Shown here in pieces: positions 8,083-17,900 of a stretch of DNA of 47,467 nucleotides. The translations under genes and the position numbers were made by a program. Numbering within the stretch: the first letter of the stretch is position 1; each line of letters starts with the position of its first letter. The stretch comes from an uncultured Lachnospiraceae bacterium (GTDB lineage Bacteria; Bacillota; Clostridia; Lachnospirales; Lachnospiraceae), in assembly GCA_947630875.1 (NCBI GenBank), contig CANRJG010000016.1, positions 1 through 47,467 of the forward strand, read 5' to 3'. The notes beneath the pieces were generated by a model. It saw nothing but the letters and a program-made list of their open reading frames with translations, ran no database searches and had not been told where the DNA came from.

Positions 8083-9375
8083 ATGAATATTGTATTTGCA
8101 ATTATCATTTTCAGTCTGATTATACTGTTTCACGAGTTGGGACATTTCCTGCTGGCCAAGGCCAATCATATCCGTGTCAACGAATTTACGCTGGGACTGG
8201 GACCGACCCTGGCAGGATTTACAAAAGGCGAGACGAAATACTGCATCAAGCTGCTTCCTTTCGGCGGCAGCTGTGTGATGGACGAGGATGTGGAAGCGGA
8301 CGCTGCAGACGACCGGGCCTTCAACAACAAAAGTGTGTGGGCGCGTCTGAGTGTAGTGGCGGCCGGTCCCGTCTTTAACTTTATTATGGCGTTTCTGCTG
8401 GCGCTGGTGATTATTCTGATTATGGGATATGACGAGCCCAGAATCACATATGTGGAAGAAAAAGGCGCGGCGGCAGCCGCCGGGCTGATGGAAGAGGATC
8501 GGGTGCTGCGTCTGAACGGGTCAAAGGTGCATCTGTCCAGGGATATTTCCTTTGTGCAGAGCGTATATCCTTCCGAACCCATGAAGTTTGTGATTGCACG
8601 GGAGGAAAACGGCAAAACCGTCGAGAAGGAGATCCTGGTTGTACCCGAAAAACAGCAGTTTTATCAGATCGGTATGTATATTACCGAAAACAGTAGGAAA
8701 ATAGACAGCTTTACCGACGTCAGTCCCGCCAGGGAAGCGGGGTTAAAGAGCGGCGATGAGATTCTTGCCATTAACGGAGAAAGCGTCGGCAGCGATCAGG
8801 ATATTATTCAGAAAATTCGGGGTTCCAAAGGCAGCAAACTGAACGTCACGGTTCAGCGGGACGGTGCGGAACTGGAAATATCCGTGACGCCGGAGGAAGT
8901 GACTTCCTATTCCCACGGCTTTGCCAGCGATAACAGCGCCAGCCGGGTGAAGGGCGGTTTCTTCCGCGCCCTGCAGTACAGCGCCTATGAGCTGCGCTAC
9001 TGGATCAAAACCACGGTGCAGAGTCTGCGGATGCTGCTGACCGGGCAAATCAGTTTTAAAAATGTATCGGGTCCGGTGGGCATTGTCAGCGTTATCGGAG
9101 ATACCTACAATCAGAGCAAAAAAGACGGGGCGCTGTATGTCTTTGTCAACATGCTCAATCTGGCAATCCTGCTGTCCGCCAATCTGGGGGTTATGAACCT
9201 GCTGCCGATTCCGGCGCTGGACGGCGGGCGGATTTTGTTCTTCCTGCTGGAAATCATCACCCGCAGGCGGCTCCCGCAGAAAGTGGAAGGCATGATCAAT
9301 ATGATCGGCTTTTCCCTGCTGATGCTGCTGATGGTGGTGGTACTGGGCCACGATATATACAGGTTGTTTATGTAA
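8083..9375 (+). CDS. rseP: RIP metalloprotease RseP (site-2 protease, M50)
   Basis: A 430-residue membrane protease. The zinc motif HELGH lies at residues 17-21 in the first membrane helix, and the second catalytic segment LLPIPALDGG lies near the C-terminus. Two PDZ-like regions are visible between them (about residues 122-190, with GAAAAAGLMEEDRVLRLNG, and 205-275, with SPAREAGLKSGDEILAING). Site-2 proteases cut anti-sigma factors and leftover signal peptides within the membrane. The gene sits between dxr and ispG as in most Bacillota. The substrate is not evident here. Confidence 0.93.
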   Translation: MNIVFAIIIFSLIILFHELGHFLLAKANHIRVNEFTLGLGPTLAGFTKGETKYCIKLLPFGGSCVMDEDVEADAADDRAFNNKSVWARLSVVAAGPVFNFIMAFLLALVIILIMGYDEPRITYVEEKGAAAAAGLMEEDRVLRLNGSKVHLSRDISFVQSVYPSEPMKFVIAREENGKTVEKEILVVPEKQQFYQIGMYITENSRKIDSFTDVSPAREAGLKSGDEILAINGESVGSDQDIIQKIRGSKGSKLNVTVQRDGAELEISVTPEEVTSYSHGFASDNSASRVKGGFFRALQYSAYELRYWIKTTVQSLRMLLTGQISFKNVSGPVGIVSVIGDTYNQSKKDGALYVFVNMLNLAILLSANLGVMNLLPIPALDGGRILFFLLEIITRRRLPQKVEGMINMIGFSLLMLLMVVVLGHDIYRLFM

Positions 9376-9443
9376 TGATTCAGGCATAGAAAATGATTAC
9401 GGATTGTTACACTGCTTCGCAGCTCTCACAATCCCACCCAACA
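9374..9443 (-). repeat. REP-like hairpin repeat, copy 3 (inverted)
   Basis: Reverse complement of the 593-642 and 667-716 repeat, with about four mismatches over the 50-bp core (9389-9438) and extra matches on both sides (ACCCAACA; TGATTC-GGC). It starts at the rseP stop codon and ends against the ispG ribosome site AGGAG, so it fills nearly the whole gap. The hairpin GGATTGT...ACAATCC with the inner TGC-TTC-GCA core is kept. Confidence 0.8.
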
Positions 9444-9453
9444 GGAGAAACCC

Positions 9454-10506
9454 ATGACAAAAGAAATCCAAATCGGAAACCGCATCATCGGCGGCGGCCG
9501 GCCGGTGGCGATACAGTCCATGACCAATACGAAAACAGCGGACGCGGAAGCCACCGTCAGGCAGATCTTAGCGCTGGAAAAAGCCGGCTGTGAGATCGTC
9601 CGGGTGACGGTCAACGACGCGGCGGCAGCGGCAGCCATCCCGAAAATCCGGGAAAAGATTCATATTCCGCTGGTGGCGGATATCCATTTCGATTACCGAA
9701 TGGCGCTGGAAGCTATCAAAAACGGCGTGGATAAAATCCGGATCAACCCCGGCAACATCGGCGGCAGGGAACGGGTAAAATGTGTGGTGGACGCGGCGGC
9801 GAAAAAAAACATTCCCATCCGGGTGGGGGTCAACGGCGGATCGCTGGAAAAAGCCCTGCTGGACCGTTACGGCAAAGTGACGCCGGAGGCGCTGGTGGAA
9901 AGTGCCCTGCGGCAGGTAAAGGAGATTGAGGACTGCGGCTATGACAAGATCGTGGTCAGCATCAAATCCTCCAATGTGCCTTTAAGCATTGCCGCCCACA
10001 AACTGCTGGCCAAGGCCACGGCGTATCCGCTGCACATCGGCATTACGGAAGCGGGCACCCTGTACAGCGGCAATATCAAATCCGCGGTAGGGCTGGGCAT
10101 TTTGCTCTACGAAGGCATCGGCGATACCATGCGGGTGTCCTTAACCGGAGATCCGACGGAGGAAATCAAAAGCGCAAAGACGATTCTGCGGAGCCTCGGC
10201 CTGCGCAGGGAAGGAATTGAAGTCATTTCCTGCCCCACCTGCGGCAGAACAAATATTGATCTGATCGGTCTGGCCGGTCAGGTGGAAGAAATGGTGAAGG
10301 ATTTCCCGCAGCTGCAGATCAAAGTGGCCGTCATGGGCTGCGTGGTCAACGGCCCCGGGGAAGCGAAAGAGGCGGATCTGGGCATTGCCGGCGGCAACCG
10401 GGAAGGGGTACTCATCAAAAAGGGACAGATCATCCGGAAGCTGAAAGAATCGGAATTTCTGCCGGCCCTTCGGTATGAACTGGAGCACTGGAAGGACAAT
10501 GGATAA
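9454..10506 (+). CDS. ispG: 4-hydroxy-3-methylbut-2-enyl diphosphate synthase (flavodoxin/ferredoxin type)
   Basis: A 350-residue protein of the short bacterial IspG type. N-terminal TIM-barrel signature: IQSMTNTKTADAEATVRQI and PLVADIHFDYRMAL, then DKIRINPGNIGG. The C-terminal [4Fe-4S] ligands are visible as CPTC (Cys260, Cys263) and Cys296 in MGCVVNGPGEA. It reductively opens the cyclic MEP diphosphate in the penultimate MEP step. The stop codon overlaps the polC start by one base (TAATG at 10504-10508), indicating translational coupling. Its leader consists almost entirely of an inverted hairpin repeat. Confidence 0.96.
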   Translation: MTKEIQIGNRIIGGGRPVAIQSMTNTKTADAEATVRQILALEKAGCEIVRVTVNDAAAAAAIPKIREKIHIPLVADIHFDYRMALEAIKNGVDKIRINPGNIGGRERVKCVVDAAAKKNIPIRVGVNGGSLEKALLDRYGKVTPEALVESALRQVKEIEDCGYDKIVVSIKSSNVPLSIAAHKLLAKATAYPLHIGITEAGTLYSGNIKSAVGLGILLYEGIGDTMRVSLTGDPTEEIKSAKTILRSLGLRREGIEVISCPTCGRTNIDLIGLAGQVEEMVKDFPQLQIKVAVMGCVVNGPGEAKEADLGIAGGNREGVLIKKGQIIRKLKESEFLPALRYELEHWKDNG

Positions 10507-13500
10507 TGGAAGCGAAAAAACTGGCGGAGGCTTTTCCCACTTTTCAGGCAGAGACCTCCCTTACAGATATTACAAATGCGATTTTTGTTGACCGACTGTC
10601 GGTCAACCGAACAAACAACCGGGCGACGCTGCAGGTTTCGCTGAAAGAAACGCTGGATGCGCGCAGTCTGGATGAGGTGAGCTATGCGCTGCAGACGCAG
10701 ATCTTTGACGATTTTTCCCTGCAGCTGTATGTAAAAGTGGCTCCGGACAGCAGGCTGAAGGAAGAACCTGTTCCGGAAATGACGGAAGGTTTGGCAGCGG
10801 AAGCGCAGGCGGCGCTGACGGCGGAAACAGAAGCAGCCCCGGCGCAGGCGGCACCGATGGCGGAAACGGAAGCAACGCCGGCGCAGGCGGCGCCGGAAAC
10901 CCAAAGTGTTTCTTCGCCGGATTTTGATGATGCATACGAAAAAGAGCTGGAAGAAATCCGAAAGAAGGCGCAGGAAGCCATTGCCGCTGCCGGGCAGAAA
11001 GAGGCAAAGCCCGCGGCAGGCGGCCGGAATCCGAAATACCGCAGCAAATATGCGCCGGCAGACCCGAATGTCCTGTACGGCCGGGAAAAGAAACTGTCCT
11101 TTACCACGCTGGCAGATCTGACGGAACCCAGCGGCGAGGTGGCGGTACACGGCCGAATTTTCGAACTGGAACCGCGGCTTTTAAAAAGCGGCGAAAAATA
11201 CATGCTCTCCATGAGCATTTACGACGGAACCGACAGCATTGTATGCAAATGCTTTATCAAAACCGGAGACTGGGAAGAACTGCAGGAAACGCTGCAAGTC
11301 GGGACTTTTGTGGAAATACAGGGCCGGGCCGATATCGACAGCTTTGATAAGACGCTGTGCATTTCTCCGGTCAGCGCCATTAAGAAAACAGACAGCTTTT
11401 TTACGAAACGTAAAGACGAGGCAAAGGTGAAACGGGTCGAGCTGCATTTTCACAGCAATATGAGCGAACACGACGCGATTCCCTCCGCCGCCGAAATGAT
11501 TGCCCGGGCGGCGGAATGGGGGCATGACGCCATGGCGGTGACGGATCACGGCGTGGTGCATGCCTTTACCGACGTACTGAAATACTTGAATAAGAAGGAA
11601 ATCAAAAATCTGAAGCCGATTTACGGGCTGGAAGGCTATATGGTGGACGACCTGACACCCATCGCGCGGCGGGCGAAGGGACTGCGGCCGGGCTGCGATA
11701 CAGTGGTATACACCCTTCGTACCACCGAGGAATACGGGCTCCATGCGGAACTGTTTGAACTGGGCGCCGTCAAATACAAAGACGGAAAACCGGGAGCGCA
11801 GTTTCAGCGCTTTATCAAAACCGCGCAAGTCCTTTCCGCGCAAAGAAGCGACGAATATCATATCGACGCCGACGCGTGGGCACAGGCAGAGGAAAAGGAA
11901 ACGGTGCTGCGGGAGTTTCTGGCATTTGCCGAAGGCTGCCTGCTGGCAACTTATACGACAGAACGGGATCCGGACTGTCTGGAAACGCAGCTGGAATCCT
12001 GCGGTATCATGGAAAAACCGCCGATCCTCGATCTGACAGGCGTGACCAGAATCTACCTGACACAGCTGAAAGGGTACCGGCTGGACCAGACACTGAAAAG
12101 CCTCGGGATTCCGGTGAAAACCCGCACCAGAGCCTGGGAGGATGCGGAAGCTGCCGCGCTGCTGTACGGCAGGCTGACGGAAACCATGGAAGCGGAAGGG
12201 CTGACAGATCTTTCCACATTGAATGACAAGACGAAAGAAAGCGACAGTTTCATCCAAAAATCTCCCCGGTACCATATCATTCTGCTGGCGGCCAACGAAA
12301 CCGGCAGAAGCAATCTGTACCGGATGGTCTCCGCATCCCATACCCGGTATTTTCATAATGTACCGCGGATTCCCAAAAGCTTCATTGCCTCCCACCGGGA
12401 AGGCATTTTGATCGGTTCCGCCTGCGAAGCGGGTGAACTGATGCGGGCTGTGCTGAAAGGCAGAAATGAAAGACAGCTGGAGGAAGTGGCCGCCTTTTAT
12501 GACTATCTGGAAGTCCAGCCCATTGCCAACAACGGCTTCATGCTGCGGGAAGACCGCTATGCCATGAAGACGGAGGAGGATTTAAGAAACTTAAACCGCA
12601 GAATCGTAGATCTCGGCGCACAGATGAACAAACCGGTGGCCGCCACCTGCGACGCCCATTTTATCGATCCGGAGGATGAGATCTACCGGAAAATCATCCA
12701 GGACAGCCGGGGATATACCGGCGTGGACGAAAGCACGCCGCTGTATTTCCGCACCACAGACGAGATGCTGGCGGAATTTTCCTATCTGGGGGAAGAAAAG
12801 GCATACGAGATCGTGGTGGAAAACACGAGGAATATCGCGGACCGGATCGCATACATCTCTCCGGTGCGTCCGGACAAATGCGCGCCGGTCATCGAAGGCG
12901 CGGAAGAAGACCTGAAAAAGCTCTGTTACGGCACGGCCGAAGCCATATACGGAGATCCGCTGCCGGAGGAAGTATCCTCCCGGCTGGAAAAGGAACTGCA
13001 GTCCATCATTTCCAACGGATACGCCAGTCTTTACATGATTGCCCATCTGCTGGTGAAAAATTCCAATGAAAACGGCTATCTGGTAGGCTCCCGGGGGTCG
13101 GTGGGCTCCTCCTTTGTGGCCACCATGGCGGGCATCTCCGAAGTCAATCCGCTGCCGCCCCATTATTACTGCCCGGCCTGCAAATATCACGACTTTGATT
13201 CGGAAACGGTCCGTTCCGCAGGCAGCGGTTCCGGCTGCGACCTGCCGGAACAAAACTGTCCCAACTGCGGGCAGCCGCTGAAAAAGGACGGATTTTCCAT
13301 TCCCTTTGAAACCTTCCTGGGATTCAAAGGCGACAAGGAACCGGATATTGACCTGAATTTCTCCGGCGAATACCAGACCCAGGCCCATGCCTATACGGAA
13401 GTGATCTTTGGCAAGGGACATACCTTCAAGGCGGGAACCATCGGAACCCTGGCGGAAAAAACCGGCTACATGTACGCGAAGTCCTATTATGAAAAGCGCA

Positions 13501-14786
13501 ATATTGTGAAGCGCCAGTGCGAGCTGACCAGAATCAGCCGGCATCTGGTAGGCGTGCGCCGGACCACGGGACAGCATCCCGGCGGCATCGTGGTGCTGCC
13601 GAAGGGAGAGGAAATTCATACCTTTACCCCGGTGCAGTACCCGGCCAACGACGTATCCAGCGGCATTATAACGACACATTTTGATTATCATTCCATTGAA
13701 CACAATCTGTTAAAGCTGGACATTCTGGGGAAGGATGATCCGACGGTGGTGCGGATCATGCAGGACGCCACCGGCATTAACCCGGAAAGCATCCGCATCG
13801 ACGATCCGAAAATCATGTCCCTGTTTCAGGGGACGGAAGCCCTGGGCATTACGCCGGAGGACATTTCCTGTCCGCTGGGCTGCTTAGGAATACCGGAGTT
13901 CGGTACGGAGTTCGTCATTCAGATGCTTCTGGATACCAAACCGAAAAGCATTTCGGATCTGGTACGGATTTCAGGACTGTCCCACGGCACAGACGTGTGG
14001 CTGAACAATGCCCAGACGCTGATCAAAGAAGGCAAGACCACGCTGGAAGGCGCCATCTGTACCCGTGACGATATCATGCTGTATCTGATGGAAAAAGGCA
14101 TGGACCCGGCGGAGTCCTTTACGATCATGGAGTCGGTCAGGAAGGGCCGGGGGCTGAAGCCGGAATGGAAAGAATCCATGTCCGCCCATCAGGTGCCGGA
14201 CTGGTATATCTGGAGCTGCGAGCGGATCCAGTACATGTTTCCCAAGGCCCATGCGGCGGCTTACGTCATGATGGCCTGCCGGATCGCATATTACAAGATT
14301 TACCACCCGCTGGCTTACTACGCTTCTTATCTGGCTATTCGCGGCACGGGTTTCCGGTATGCGGAAAATGCTTTCGGCAGGGAAAAACTGGAACGGCATT
14401 TCAGGGAACTGGAAGCACTGGCGAAGGAAAGAAAGCTGACGGCCACGGAGCAGGAGGAAATCCGGGACATGAAGCTGGTGCGGGAAATGTACGCCCGGGG
14501 CTTTTCCTTCGCGCCCATCGATCTGTACCGGGCAAAGGCGGACCGCTTCATCATTACCGAAGACGGGAGAATCATGCCCTCCCTGGCAAGCATCGACGGT
14601 ATGGGGGCCAAAGCGGCGGCAGCCATCTGTGAAGAGGCCGCGAAGGGACATTTCCTTTCCCGGGAAGACATGATGAACCGCTGCAGGATCGGCAAGTCCG
14701 CCATCGAGACCCTGGCCGGTCTGGGCATTCTGGAGGGAATGGCCGAAAGCAACCAGATCAGTATATTTGACCTGTTTGGAAATTAG
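10506..14786 (+). CDS. polC: DNA polymerase III alpha subunit, Gram-positive PolC, with degenerate exonuclease site
   Basis: A 1426-residue replicative polymerase of normal PolC length. Order: N-terminal domain, an Ala/Glu-rich repetitive linker (about residues 98-138), OB domain, PHP domain (VELHFHSNMSEHDAI; AVTDHGVV; later ATCDAHF), exonuclease domain inserted in PHP (about 398-565), polymerase (EPDIDLNFSGEY and KLDILGKDDPT with the catalytic Asp residues), a zinc Cys4 (CPAC...CPNC) and the fingers with GQHPGG. The exonuclease fold is recognisable (ELFELGAVKYKDG) but its active site is not: the Exo I Asp and Glu are Thr403 and Arg405 (YTLRTT), Exo II HNxxFD reads TYTTERD (482-488), and the Exo III His is Thr541; only Asp546 remains. 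Proofreading by this domain is therefore probably lost. Coupled to ispG by a one-base overlap. Confidence 0.95.
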   Translation: MEAKKLAEAFPTFQAETSLTDITNAIFVDRLSVNRTNNRATLQVSLKETLDARSLDEVSYALQTQIFDDFSLQLYVKVAPDSRLKEEPVPEMTEGLAAEAQAALTAETEAAPAQAAPMAETEATPAQAAPETQSVSSPDFDDAYEKELEEIRKKAQEAIAAAGQKEAKPAAGGRNPKYRSKYAPADPNVLYGREKKLSFTTLADLTEPSGEVAVHGRIFELEPRLLKSGEKYMLSMSIYDGTDSIVCKCFIKTGDWEELQETLQVGTFVEIQGRADIDSFDKTLCISPVSAIKKTDSFFTKRKDEAKVKRVELHFHSNMSEHDAIPSAAEMIARAAEWGHDAMAVTDHGVVHAFTDVLKYLNKKEIKNLKPIYGLEGYMVDDLTPIARRAKGLRPGCDTVVYTLRTTEEYGLHAELFELGAVKYKDGKPGAQFQRFIKTAQVLSAQRSDEYHIDADAWAQAEEKETVLREFLAFAEGCLLATYTTERDPDCLETQLESCGIMEKPPILDLTGVTRIYLTQLKGYRLDQTLKSLGIPVKTRTRAWEDAEAAALLYGRLTETMEAEGLTDLSTLNDKTKESDSFIQKSPRYHIILLAANETGRSNLYRMVSASHTRYFHNVPRIPKSFIASHREGILIGSACEAGELMRAVLKGRNERQLEEVAAFYDYLEVQPIANNGFMLREDRYAMKTEEDLRNLNRRIVDLGAQMNKPVAATCDAHFIDPEDEIYRKIIQDSRGYTGVDESTPLYFRTTDEMLAEFSYLGEEKAYEIVVENTRNIADRIAYISPVRPDKCAPVIEGAEEDLKKLCYGTAEAIYGDPLPEEVSSRLEKELQSIISNGYASLYMIAHLLVKNSNENGYLVGSRGSVGSSFVATMAGISEVNPLPPHYYCPACKYHDFDSETVRSAGSGSGCDLPEQNCPNCGQPLKKDGFSIPFETFLGFKGDKEPDIDLNFSGEYQTQAHAYTEVIFGKGHTFKAGTIGTLAEKTGYMYAKSYYEKRNIVKRQCELTRISRHLVGVRRTTGQHPGGIVVLPKGEEIHTFTPVQYPANDVSSGIITTHFDYHSIEHNLLKLDILGKDDPTVVRIMQDATGINPESIRIDDPKIMSLFQGTEALGITPEDISCPLGCLGIPEFGTEFVIQMLLDTKPKSISDLVRISGLSHGTDVWLNNAQTLIKEGKTTLEGAICTRDDIMLYLMEKGMDPAESFTIMESVRKGRGLKPEWKESMSAHQVPDWYIWSCERIQYMFPKAHAAAYVMMACRIAYYKIYHPLAYYASYLAIRGTGFRYAENAFGREKLERHFRELEALAKERKLTATEQEEIRDMKLVREMYARGFSFAPIDLYRAKADRFIITEDGRIMPSLASIDGMGAKAAAAICEEAAKGHFLSREDMMNRCRIGKSAIETLAGLGILEGMAESNQISIFDLFGN

Positions 14787-14840
14787 TAATAATTTACAAA
14801 AGTACCGAAATTTGTTATACATTTTGACGGGCAAAATTAC

Positions 14841-14869
14841 TTGATTTTTCGGCCTGAATTCATTATACT
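14841..14869 (+). promoter_or_regulatory. Probable sigma-A promoter of the LamG-like surface protein
   Basis: TTGATT (14841-14846), 17-bp spacer, TATACT (14864-14869). It lies in the AT-rich gap of 155 bp between polC and the surface protein gene, with the ribosome site GAAAGGA 70 bp downstream. No clear terminator was seen after polC. Confidence 0.55.
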
Positions 14870-14941
14870 AATAACGATTATACAATAAAATGCAGTTAGT
14901 AGAAATGCAATTTTAAATCAAGACAAGAAAGGAAAACAGTC

Positions 14942-17900
14942 ATGAAAAAGATGAACAGAACAACAGCGGCGAAAGCCGTTCGTTCAGGCATCACTGCGTT
15001 GCTCGCAGTCGTCATGGCAATGCCGGTTTCCGCGCTGACCGCGGCTGTTACCGCAGCGGTAGATCCGGAGCCTGCAGTTGTACAGGCGGCAGACGTGGAA
15101 GTGCCCGACCCGATTATGGAGCTGGATTTCGAAAAAGGCTTCCAGGGTGAGGCGACGAAAAATGACCTGAAGGTCATGGGTTTTGGCCCCCGTCTGATAT
15201 ATGAGGAACGTAAGGAAAATAATGCTTACCCGGTAGATCCGGCCACCGGAAAGTGGATTTTCGAATGGACAGACGATCCGTCGATTGAAGGTTCCAGCGA
15301 GAACGATTACCACTATGTAACCGGCGTCGTCGGCAACCAGCCTACGACTTATGATGATCCCGATATGGGCAACGTATTCCGTCTGGACGGAACGATGGAA
15401 ATTGCGGAAAGAGTCAAAGATCATTCCGATAAGATGGACTTTTCGGTTCCGGCATATACCGGCGGTTTCAACGAGGACGGCACGCCGAAGGATGCAGAGG
15501 CCTATGAAAAGAGCATCATTCAGCCGGAACTGACGGCGCACAGTGCGGTGCAGATCAAGAACCCCTTCGCCGGCATGGATTTCACAGAGGATGAAAGCCA
15601 CTGGAAGAAAGATCCCGAAAAGCTGCCGGAAGGTCCACAATGGGAAAATGGCGTATCGATTGCTTACTGGGTTAAGGTTCCCGAGGCGCGGGAAGCTACA
15701 GAGGATGATGACGAGGACGATATCTTAAACGACAGCGTACTCTTTACCTTTGAAAATATCCAGAGAACGGAAAATTCAACCGATCCCAACGGCGCCAAGG
15801 TTACTTATCAGACAGACGATCTGGTTAAGCATCAGGCAGCGGAAGCTTACAAGGAAGATGATCCGCAGTACAGGCTTGGAACCAGAGAAACGATCAAGGC
15901 AAAAGACGGTACAGCGTACATCGTAGCAAAGGATTACGGTCCGCTGGTACGTCTGAATCCCAAATATGAAGGAACTGCCGACAAGAAGATTTACTTTGAG
16001 GTCAAGGAGGGCGACAGTAAGTGGTCCGGCCCTGAGAAGGTAACCGTTACGACAGAAGCGGGCGAAACTGTATATCTGTATCCTCTCGGACCAAACATTT
16101 ACGATTCGTTCAAGGAACTTGATCCGGCGAAAGGCAGCAGCGTCAGAAGAGGCTATGTCAACGGTTCCATGCAGATCGCGGCTTCCGATACCTTCCATTT
16201 CATGGAAGACAACTATAGACAGGAAACACTCGCGGATGGTACAGTACGTGCGGTCGAAGGCGCAACGGATCTGAACCCGAATACCGCAAAAGAAGGCGAA
16301 CTGATTCAGCTGCGGAACAACAACCTGTTTTATTTCACGGGGGATGGGACAGTTACCGATGCTCCGGATGAATGGCATTATGTTGTCTGCGTGATCCAGA
16401 ACGACAGAGTTCTGTTCTATGTAGACGGCGATGAAATCTCAGAAGACGACTACAGCTATTTCGGAGAAGCATTCCAGCCGGAAAACGGCAAAAAGCTGTT
16501 TAATAAGGGCTTTGGTATTCATACTCCGTATCAGCAGGGTTCCGCATGGAGCAAGGTATCCGACTGGCCGGAAGACGGCACACTTACTGCCAGTCCGGCA
16601 AATGCTGCGGCACAGACCATGTTAGAGTGGCTCTCTGATGAAGATACCGTACTGTATCTGGGCAATCAGGGCTGCGCAGCATCGGCAACCGAACAGGAAA
16701 TCGGTACGCTGGACGGCGTAATGATGGACGACATCAAATTCTTTGACAAGCCTCTGACCCTGGAACAGGCAGAAACGCTGACTACCCAGGCACAGGAAGA
16801 AAAAAAGGTTTCTGAGGATATTCCTGAGCCGGTTCTGAAGATGAACTTTGAAGACACGGAAGTCGGCAGTGTTCCCGCAGGTCTGACAGGCTTCTCCGCC
16901 AATGATACATCTACCGGCGACAAAGCCGTCAAGGCTCCTTCCGTAGTCAATGAAGCAACATTCGGTAAGGTACTGAAACTGCATGAAAGCAAGTCTACAA
17001 AGACGAGCGCACTGCAGTTTACGAATCCGTTCGCAGGCAAAGATCTTACCGGCGCAACCATTTCCTACTGGTTCAGAAGCGTTCCGGATAAGAACGGCGA
17101 TATCGGCGAAGGCGTTACCGTAACCTTTGCTGATGAACCGAAGGTTCTTGTACACAGCAAGATTCAGGATTCACTCAAAGATACGAAGACCAGAAGCGGT
17201 CTCTGGGTAAACAACAGCGCCGACGCGATGTTTATGGCAGGCGTTGATACATTGATCAATACAACGCTGAAAAACCACTATCAGCAGTCCACAAAGAAGA
17301 ACGGCAAGACCGATCCGAAAGAAAATGGATACGACGCCGAGGCAGATCAGCTGGAAGACGAGTGGAATGCAAGACTGAAATCTACTGCAGATTGGCATTT
17401 TGCAACGGTAGTCATCAAGAATTCCGGTATCTATATGTACTTTGATGGCGAAAAGCTGGCGAACAATCTGGAAGATGAACAGGGACCTTCTTTCTATGGC
17501 CCGAGATTCTATGACGGATATTATCACAAATATCTGGATTCCTTCTCAAATATTCGCTTCGGTTCAGAAAATGCAGGCGCTACGCCGCTGATGACATTCC
17601 TGACCCAGGAAGATACATCTGCATACTTTGGTATGATGTACAGACAGAACAGTTCGGGTACTTACAGAGTAACCGTGGAAACTTACCTCGATGATGTAAA
17701 CTTCTATGATGTGGCACTGAGCGATGCGCAGATTGAAACTTTATATACAACAGCCCAGGCAGATGAGAAGTCAAAGAGCGCTATTGCAGGCATTGCAGTA
17801 GATACGCCCGACTGGCAGGCAGGTAATGATCCGACAGGACCGCAGGAAGAAAGTAAGGAAGATAAAAATCCGGGTACAATCAATGATGACGGTTCCTGGA

